Shown piece by piece: positions 53,611 to 58,740 of a stretch of DNA of 58,740 nucleotides. Both the position numbers and the translations under genes were made by a program. Where the stretch lies: NCBI GenBank assembly GCA_020425125.1, contig JAGQRV010000006.1:135795-194534 (forward strand), given 5' to 3'. Source of the stretch: Paracoccaceae bacterium (GTDB lineage: Bacteria > Pseudomonadota > Alphaproteobacteria > Rhodobacterales > Rhodobacteraceae). A model generated the notes under the pieces. It was not told the origin of the DNA and did no database searches. It saw only the letters and a program-made list of their open reading frames with translations. Position 1 is the first letter of the stretch; each line of letters opens with the position of its first letter.

Positions 53611-54237
53611 TCAGAAGTTCCGGGGCGGGCGGGCCTTGTAGACCGGCAGCCGCCAGCCGAAGGCGATGGAGCCGGCGCGGAGGGCGAAGGTGACCGCGAT
53701 GCAGGCGAGAAGCGGCAGTGCGGGATGGGTGTCGAGCGCCAGCGTCGCAACGCCCGCGGCCGCCCCGGCGAAGGCGGCGGTGACGTAGAGCTCGCCCTGC
53801 TTCAGGACCAGCGGCACCGCCCCCGCCACCACGTCGCGCATCAGCCCGCCCATGCAGCCGGTGACGATCCCCATCAGCACCTGGATGAAGCGCCGGTCGG
53901 TCTGGCCGAGCGCGACGGCCACCCCGGCGGCGACCGCCACAGCGAGCGCCACCGCATCGAGCCAGACCAGCGCCTTGAGCCGGTTTTCCAGATGGTGGGC
54001 GGTGAAGAAGACCACCACCGCAGCCGCCGCGGCAATGACGATGTAGGACGGGGCGCCGACCCAGAAGACCGGGTCGCGGCCGAGCAGCAGGTCGCGCACC
54101 GTGCCGCCGCCGACCCCGGTGAGGCAGGCGAAGAACATGAAGCCGACGATGTCGAGCTGGGCCCGGCTGGCGGCCAGCGCGCCGGTCAGCGCGAACACGA
54201 TCACCGCGGCGAGGTCGAGCGTCAGCGGCGGGGTCAT
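53611..54237 (-). CDS. TRIC/UPF0126 family membrane protein
   Basis: 208 aa with six to seven membrane helices in two related halves, each with a Gly-rich GGG or GGL and RD motif (TGVGGGTVRDLLLGRDPVFW; CMGGLMRDVVAG). This is the UPF0126 repeat, now grouped with TRIC-type cation channels; some relatives are reported as glycine transporters. Substrate cannot be told here. ATG 54237 begins MTPPLTLDLAAVIVFALTGA. Divergent from the SnoaL-like gene. Confidence 0.88.
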   Translation of the reverse strand: MTPPLTLDLAAVIVFALTGALAASRAQLDIVGFMFFACLTGVGGGTVRDLLLGRDPVFWVGAPSYIVIAAAAAVVVFFTAHHLENRLKALVWLDAVALAVAVAAGVAVALGQTDRRFIQVLMGIVTGCMGGLMRDVVAGAVPLVLKQGELYVTAAFAGAAAGVATLALDTHPALPLLACIAVTFALRAGSIAFGWRLPVYKARPPRNF

Positions 54238-54396
54238 GCGGGTCCGGGCGCGCGGGCGCGAACGGTGGTGCGGTCCGTCGGGGTCGGCTTTGGCTGGTCC
54301 ATCTCGGTCTTTCCGGAGCAGTGTCGTCCGGGCTAGACTAGCCGCTGCGACAGCCGGCGGGAATGCGGCGCCCGGTGCCGCGGAGGAGGCGCGCCG

Positions 54397-54810
54397 ATGA
54401 TCGGGGAAGGCGAGGCCGGACGGATCGACGCGTTGTGCCGGGCCTACGCCGCGGCGCTGGAACGCGGCGATCTGGATGCGCTTCTCGCCTGCTTCACCGA
54501 GGATGCCGTCGCCCATTCGCCGATCTTCGGGACGCTGCCGGCGGCCGAGTTCTATGCCCGCGTGCTGCGGATCACCGGCGGGCGGCGGATGAGCGTGCGG
54601 ACGGTCTTTGCCGGGCTGTCCGATCCGCCGCGCGCGGCGATCCATGTCCGCTATACCCGCCGGATCGAGGGCAGGCCGGCCGCGACGATCGAGGGGGTCG
54701 ACCTCTTCGACCTGAGCCCCGGCCTCGACCGGTTTGCGGCGGTCACCATCGTCTACGACACCGCCCCGGTCCGGCCGGATTTCGACGATCCGGCCGGGCC
54801 CGGACGGTGA
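54397..54810 (+). CDS. SnoaL-like/NTF2-fold protein
   Basis: 137 aa. DALCRAYAAALERGDLDALLACFTEDAVAHSP is the usual start of SnoaL-like NTF2-fold proteins, followed by beta strands ending FAAVTIVYD. The family includes ketosteroid-isomerase-like enzymes and many small-molecule binders; a role cannot be assigned. No signal peptide. GGAGG lies about 8 bp upstream of ATG 54397. Confidence 0.75.
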   Translation: MIGEGEAGRIDALCRAYAAALERGDLDALLACFTEDAVAHSPIFGTLPAAEFYARVLRITGGRRMSVRTVFAGLSDPPRAAIHVRYTRRIEGRPAATIEGVDLFDLSPGLDRFAAVTIVYDTAPVRPDFDDPAGPGR

Positions 54811-54892
54811 CGGCGACCAGCGCGGTCCCGGCCCGGTTCAGGCGGTCCCGGCGATCTGGCCCGGTCATGCGGGCGCGGGCCCGTGACGGCGC

Positions 54893-54921
54893 TTGACAGC
54901 CGGTATTCCGGGGCGTCGAGT
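54893..54921 (+). promoter_or_regulatory. Candidate promoter of the DapB-like gene
   Basis: TTGACA (54893-54898, perfect -35), a 17-bp spacer and TCGAGT (54916-54921, weak -10) lie about 40 bp upstream of the gene's ATG at 54960, with a GGGGGGAGGG Shine-Dalgarno stretch between. Confidence 0.45.
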
Positions 54922-54959
54922 GAGCGATCGGCCGGGCTCGGCGGGGGGAGGGATGTCGG

Positions 54960-55760
54960 ATGACACGGATCGGGCTCTTCGGCGCGGCGGGGCATATGGG
55001 GACGACCCTGATCCGGGCCATCAGCGCGAGCGGGGACTGTGATCTGGCCGGGGGGTGCGACCGGCCCGGATCGCCGGCGATCGGCACCGATCTGGGCGTG
55101 CTGGCGGGGCTGCCGCCGCTGGGCCTTCTCCTGACCGACGACCCGGCCGCGCTATGCCGCGCGTCGGACGTCGTGGTCGACTATTCTGCCGCGTCGGCGA
55201 CGATGGCGCTGCTGGCGGCGGCGGTTGCGGAACGGACGCCGGTGCTGGTCTGCACGACCGGGTTCGATGCGGCCCAGCAGGCGGACCTGGAAGCCGCCGG
55301 ACGCAGGGTGCCGGTGCTCGTCGGCGCCAACATGAGCAGCTCGGTCATCGCCATGTATGCGCTGGTCCGGATGGCAGCACAGCTGCTGGGCGACGAGTTC
55401 GACATCGAGATCTTCGACTTCCATCCCTGGGACAAGATCGACGCGCCGTCGGGGACCGCGCTGGAACTGGCGAACTGCGCGGCCGAGGGACGCGGCGTCG
55501 CGCTGGCCGAGATGCGGGTCCCGGCGCGGTCCGGCGAGACCGGCAAGCGCCGCCGCGGCAGCATCGGGTTCTCGTCGGCGCGGGGCGGCGACGTGCCGGG
55601 AGAGAACACGGTCTACTTCGCCGGTCCCGGCCAGCGGCTGGAGATCACCAGCCGGGTCACCGATCACCGGGCCTGGGTGGCGGTGACGCTGGAGGCGGCG
55701 ACCTGGCTGGCCGGCCGGGATCCGGGCCTTTATGCGATGGCGGACATGCTGGGCGGCTGA
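54960..55760 (+). CDS. Divergent dihydrodipicolinate reductase (DapB) homologue
   Basis: 266 aa. N-terminal dinucleotide fold GLFGAAGHMG and DapB-like CTTGF (98-102), NMSSSV and KIDAPSGTAL (159-168) are present. The catalytic segment reads DFHPWDK where typical DapB has EAHHRHK or EAHHNQK; His155 and Lys159 line up with the catalytic His and Lys, but the neighbouring residues are changed, as is the C-terminal half. It may be a second DapB-type reductase with another substrate rather than the lysine enzyme. Stands alone with its own promoter. Confidence 0.75.
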   Translation: MTRIGLFGAAGHMGTTLIRAISASGDCDLAGGCDRPGSPAIGTDLGVLAGLPPLGLLLTDDPAALCRASDVVVDYSAASATMALLAAAVAERTPVLVCTTGFDAAQQADLEAAGRRVPVLVGANMSSSVIAMYALVRMAAQLLGDEFDIEIFDFHPWDKIDAPSGTALELANCAAEGRGVALAEMRVPARSGETGKRRRGSIGFSSARGGDVPGENTVYFAGPGQRLEITSRVTDHRAWVAVTLEAATWLAGRDPGLYAMADMLGG

Positions 55761-55790
55761 CCGGCGCGGATGCGGCGCCGACGGGGACGC

Positions 55791-56267
55791 TCAGCCCGTG
55801 GCCTTGCGCGGCTTCGGCGGCTTGAAGGGGGCCATGCCGGCGCGGGCGAGTTCGTCGGCGCGTTCGTTCTCGGCGTGCCCGGCATGACCCTTGATCCACT
55901 CCCAGGTGACCTCGTGGCGGTTCCGGGCGTCGTCGAGGCGGCGCCAGAGGTCTTCGTTCTTGACCGGCTTGCGGGTCGAGGTCTTCCAGCCGTTCCGCTT
56001 CCAGCCGTGGATCCACTGGGTGACGCCGCCTTTCACATAGGCGCTGTCGGTGATCACGGTGACGCGGGAGGGCCGGGTGAGCGCTTCGAGCGCGGCGATC
56101 GCGGCCATCAGCTCCATCCGGTTGTTGGTGGTCTCGGGCGCGCCGCCGGAGAGTTCGCGTTCGCGCAGGATCGTGTCGCCGTCGCGCGCGATCAAGAGCG
56201 CGCCCCAGCCGCCGGGGCCGGGATTGCCCGAACAGGCGCCGTCGGTATAGGCGAAGAGGTCAGGCAT
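55791..56267 (-). CDS. rnhA: Ribonuclease HI
   Basis: 158 aa, standard length; degrades RNA in RNA-DNA hybrids. Active-site residues lie in [17 protein letters not shown] (Asp), [10 protein letters not shown] (Glu), VITDSAYV (Asp) and NERADELAR (Asp), with the basic handle WKRNGWKT. Start overlaps the upstream methyltransferase stop by 8 bp; it is the last gene of a run from ispH. Confidence 0.97.
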   Translation of the reverse strand: MPDLFAYTDGACSGNPGPGGWGALLIARDGDTILRERELSGGAPETTNNRMELMAAIAALEALTRPSRVTVITDSAYVKGGVTQWIHGWKRNGWKTSTRKPVKNEDLWRRLDDARNRHEVTWEWIKGHAGHAENERADELARAGMAPFKPPKPRKATG

Positions 56268-56868
56268 TTCCGGGGTTCTCCGCCAGGACGTCGATGCAGG
56301 GATCGGCGGTGCCGGCCATGCCGGTCAGGGTCGCTGTGGTGCTGTCGAGGATGCGCAGCCCGGCCGCCGTGAGCCAGTGGTGAAGCTCGTCGGCGGAGAC
56401 ATAGGAATAGAGCCGGTCGAGGCGGTCGCGATGCTCGCCGGTGCCGAGCTTCATGCCGGCATAGAGCGTGCCGCCGGGGCGCAGCGCAAGGGCGAGCGCA
56501 GCGAAGAGCGCGGGCAGGTCGGCACGGGGGGCGTGGAGCAGGCTGTAGCTGGCCCAGATGCCGTCATAGGTGGCGGCGCCCCAAGCGGTGTCGAAGCCGG
56601 CTTGCCGGGCGGGCAGGCCGTGGGTCGCGCGCGCGAAGGCGACCATCGCGGCGCTGGCATCGACCGGGTCAGGGCTGAGGCCGGCGGCGGCCATGGCGGC
56701 GGCATCGGCGCCCGGACCGCAGCCGAGATCGAGCACGCGCCCGCCGGGGGCGATGCGGGCGATGAAGCGGGCGAGGCCGGGCCGCGGCGGTGCCGTCGCG
56801 AACTTCTCGGCATAGTCCACCGCGCTCCGGTCGTAGAAGGCGAGCGTGCGGGGGTCCGGTCCGGTCAT
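56260..56868 (-). CDS. Class I SAM-dependent methyltransferase
   Basis: 202 aa. [29 protein letters not shown] is the SAM-binding region, with a Methyltransf_11-like [21 protein letters not shown] core and [14 protein letters not shown]. Compact, with no extra domain. Substrate unknown. Starts within the stop of the DUF3429 gene (ATGA) and overlaps rnhA, so it is tightly coupled to both. Confidence 0.88.
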   Translation of the reverse strand: MTGPDPRTLAFYDRSAVDYAEKFATAPPRPGLARFIARIAPGGRVLDLGCGPGADAAAMAAAGLSPDPVDASAAMVAFARATHGLPARQAGFDTAWGAATYDGIWASYSLLHAPRADLPALFAALALALRPGGTLYAGMKLGTGEHRDRLDRLYSYVSADELHHWLTAAGLRILDSTTATLTGMAGTADPCIDVLAENPGNA

Positions 56869-57338
56869 GTCAGCAGCCCAAGGGTCAGGCAGGCGACGAT
56901 CAGCGCGGTGCGGAGGGTGCTGGCCTCCATCCACCAGCCCGGCGTCAGCCCGTGGAGCGAGAAGTAGCGGTCGAGCCCGAGAAGGCCGAGGAAGCCCACG
57001 ACCAGCACCCAGGCGGCGCGGTCGGCGCCGCCGCCGACGAAGAGAAAGGCCCAGAGAGCGGGCAGCACGGCGAGGGCGTGGAAGCGGGTCGGGGCCTGGC
57101 TGTCGCTGCGGCTGGCGAAGCCCCAGAGCACGCCGGAGAGGAAGGCGAGCACGATGGCGCCGTAGAAGACCTGGACATGGAGGCCGACGAAGCGCGGGCC
57201 GAGGAGGCGCTGGCCCAGATCGAAGAGCGGCGGGGCGAGGCCGGTGAGCGCGCCCCAGGCGAAGGGGGCGAGGCCGGCGAGGCCGAGGCCGATCAGGCCA
57301 CGCGGGACCCGTTGGCGATACGCGCCGGTATCCTTCAC
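56865..57338 (-). CDS. DUF3429 membrane protein
   Basis: 157 aa from GTG 57338. Five hydrophobic segments, with FYGAIVLAFLSGVLWGFA typical of DUF3429. GTG is chosen because it overlaps the LysE stop by 4 bp (GTGA), matching the tight spacing on its other side; a further upstream start would run into the LysE gene. No function is known for the family. Confidence 0.8.
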   Translation of the reverse strand: MKDTGAYRQRVPRGLIGLGLAGLAPFAWGALTGLAPPLFDLGQRLLGPRFVGLHVQVFYGAIVLAFLSGVLWGFASRSDSQAPTRFHALAVLPALWAFLFVGGGADRAAWVLVVGFLGLLGLDRYFSLHGLTPGWWMEASTLRTALIVACLTLGLLT

Positions 57339-57949
57339 GCCCGTTCTGCCGCCAGCCGGACTGCAAGGGCCGCGAAGATGGCGGCGAAGCCGCGGTTCAA
57401 CCACCGCAGGAAGCCGGCACGCGAGAGGATGCGGTCGCGGGCGGCAGCGGCGAACAGGCCGTAGAGCGCGAAGACGATCAGGGTCAGACCCATGAAGACG
57501 CCGCCCAGCAGCGCCATCTCGGGCGTAGCGCGGGCCGGGTCGCCGGAGAGGAACGGCGGCAGCAGGGCGAGGAAGAAGATCGAGAGCTTCGGGTTCAGCA
57601 CGTTCAGCAAGGCGCCGCGTCCGGCGATGCGGGACAGGCTGTCGCGGCGCCGGTCGGGGGCGACCGACAGCGCGCCGCCGGTCCTGAGCGCGGTCCAGGC
57701 GAGATAGAGTAGGTAGGCGACGCCGACGACCTTCACCGCCTGGAACACGAGCGCGCTGGCATGCATCAGCGCGGCGAGCCCGGACATCGCGGCCAGCATG
57801 GCGGGCAGGATCCCGAGCGTGCAGCCGAGGGCGGCGGCGAGCGCGGCGGCGCGGCCCTGGCCAAGCCCGATGGCCAGCGTGTAGACCACGCCGGTTCCGG
57901 GCATCAGCACGACCACGAGCGCGGTGAGAAGGAACTGGATCGAAAGCAT
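57335..57949 (-). CDS. LysE/RhtB family exporter
   Basis: 204 aa, six predicted membrane helices. The family marks LMPGTGVVYTLAIGLGQGR in helix 1 and LLNVLNPKLSIFFLALLPPF in the middle are clear. It likely exports amino acids or related compounds; substrate not predictable. Follows ispH by 9 bp on the same strand. Confidence 0.92.
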   Translation of the reverse strand: MLSIQFLLTALVVVLMPGTGVVYTLAIGLGQGRAAALAAALGCTLGILPAMLAAMSGLAALMHASALVFQAVKVVGVAYLLYLAWTALRTGGALSVAPDRRRDSLSRIAGRGALLNVLNPKLSIFFLALLPPFLSGDPARATPEMALLGGVFMGLTLIVFALYGLFAAAARDRILSRAGFLRWLNRGFAAIFAALAVRLAAERA

Positions 57950-57958
57950 CGGCGCGCC

Positions 57959-58740
57959 TCAGACGGGTTCGCGCAGGGCGCGGGGGATCTTGAATTCGAT
58001 GCTTTCCTGCGCGGTCTCGACCTGCTCCAGCGTGACGTCGAAGCGGGCGCGGAAGGCGTCGACGACCTCGGCCACCAGTTCCTCGGGCGCCGAGGCACCG
58101 GCGGTGACCGCGACGGTGCGGATGCCGTCGAGGGCGCGCCAGTCGATTTCCGCCGCGCGCTGCACGAGCTGCGCGTAGCCGCAGCCGGCCTTGCGGGCGA
58201 CGTCGACGAGACGCTTCGAGTTCGAGGAATTGGGCGCGCCGACGACCAGCAGGGCGTCGGATTTCGGTGCCACGGCCTTGACCGCCGCCTGGCGGTTGGT
58301 GGTGGCGTAGCAGATATCCTCGCGCGCGGGGCCGAGGATCGCCGGGAAGCGCGTCTTCAGCGCGGCGACGATCTCGGCGGTGTCGTCGACCGACAGCGTG
58401 GTCTGGGTGACGAAGGCGAGCTGGCCGGGGTCGCGGGGCGCGAGCGCGTCGATATCGGCCAGGGTTTCCACCAGCAGCACCTCGCCGGGGGCGAGCTGGC
58501 CCATCGTGCCGATGGTCTCGGGGTGGCCGGCATGGCCGATCATCACGATCTGGCGCCCGGCCTCGGCATGGCGGGCGGCCTCGATATGGACCTTGGTAAC
58601 CAGCGGGCAGGTGGCGTCGACATGGAGCATGCCGCGAGCCTGCGCTTCAGCCGGGACGGCCTTGGGGACGCCGTGGGCGGAGAAGATCACGGGCCGGTCG
58701 GGCGGGCATTCGTCGAGCTCCTCGACGAAGACCGCGCCCT
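57959..58740 (-). CDS. ispH: 4-hydroxy-3-methylbut-2-enyl diphosphate reductase (partial, 5' end off window)
   Basis: The last 260 codons are visible; the start is beyond base 58740. IspH makes IPP and DMAPP in the MEP isoprenoid pathway with a [4Fe-4S] cluster. [28 protein letters not shown] (a cluster Cys), [10 protein letters not shown] and [13 protein letters not shown] are the conserved family segments. First visible gene of a same-strand run ispH-lysE-DUF3429-methyltransferase-rnhA. Confidence 0.96.
   Translation of the reverse strand, partial: GAVFVEELDECPPDRPVIFSAHGVPKAVPAEAQARGMLHVDATCPLVTKVHIEAARHAEAGRQIVMIGHAGHPETIGTMGQLAPGEVLLVETLADIDALAPRDPGQLAFVTQTTLSVDDTAEIVAALKTRFPAILGPAREDICYATTNRQAAVKAVAPKSDALLVVGAPNSSNSKRLVDVARKAGCGYAQLVQRAAEIDWRALDGIRTVAVTAGASAPEELVAEVVDAFRARFDVTLEQVETAQESIEFKIPRALREPV

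Noticed and set aside
1-58740. CRISPR array, insertion sequence, prophage or integron
   Set aside because: No regularly spaced repeats, transposase, integrase or phage structural genes are visible on either strand.

Overview
The window is high-GC DNA (roughly two thirds G+C by eye) with tightly packed genes and many 4-bp ATGA start/stop overlaps. Gene content points to an alphaproteobacterium of the Rhodobacteraceae type: L-malyl-CoA/beta-methylmalyl-CoA lyase and MeaB (ethylmalonyl-CoA pathway), an assimilatory nasA-nirBD set with a TrpD-like gene and cysG, the argH-small lipoproteins-lysA block, a TIGR02302/DUF4175 protein, and the DgcN-DgcA D-glutamate pair. I see no rRNA, tRNA, CRISPR array or transposase. 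The first gene (nitrate permease) and the last (ispH) are cut by the window edges.

Layout. 1-10771 (+): nitrate/nitrite assimilation operon: nitrate ABC permease end, fused double ATPase, triple-GAF-like protein, nirB, nirD, nasA, TrpD-like protein, cysG. Its logic is nitrate import, reduction to nitrite (NasA), reduction to ammonium (NirBD) and siroheme supply (CysG); the GAF and TrpD-like proteins have no assigned role. 10787-20401: mixed housekeeping and small genes: sdaA, a PAS-like protein with a Cys-pair tail, hrpB, a DUF3108 protein, meaB, rpmB with its own promoter and terminator, a copper-chaperone pair, sirtuin cobB and a low-molecular-weight phosphatase.

20537-26344 (-): one iron-linked operon in the order imelysin/IrpA, bfd, bfr, di-heme DUF1111 protein, second imelysin, DUF1513 protein. 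A promoter-like sequence upstream has a TGA-N9-TCG element between its -35 and -10, suggesting an iron-responsive repressor. 26611-44591: TlpA-like thioredoxin, argH-lipoprotein-lptM-lysA, wrbA, DUF4175 protein, zinc-ribbon protein, plsC, accA, AI-2E family permease, potassium-channel/RCK protein, Ppx/GppA, malyl-CoA lyase, and divergently dgcN-dgcA.

44592-45494 is a compositionally different, lower-GC patch holding one orphan gene. It is followed by a Met-rich cupredoxin, a D-amino-acid transaminase, cobM, a DUF502 membrane protein, patB, then def, a catalytically degenerate def paralogue and fmt, and an L,D-transpeptidase. 52725-58740 is a very GC-rich block with two methyltransferases, a TRIC/UPF0126 membrane protein, a SnoaL-like protein, a divergent DapB homologue, rnhA, a DUF3429 protein, a LysE exporter and the 3' part of ispH.

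The most unusual items are the iron operon with a storage/release pair inside a periplasmic imelysin/DUF1111/DUF1513 set, the inactive-looking deformylase coupled to def and fmt, the two unexplained proteins in the nitrate operon, and the nitrate ATPase whose degenerate residues fall in a single composite ATP site.
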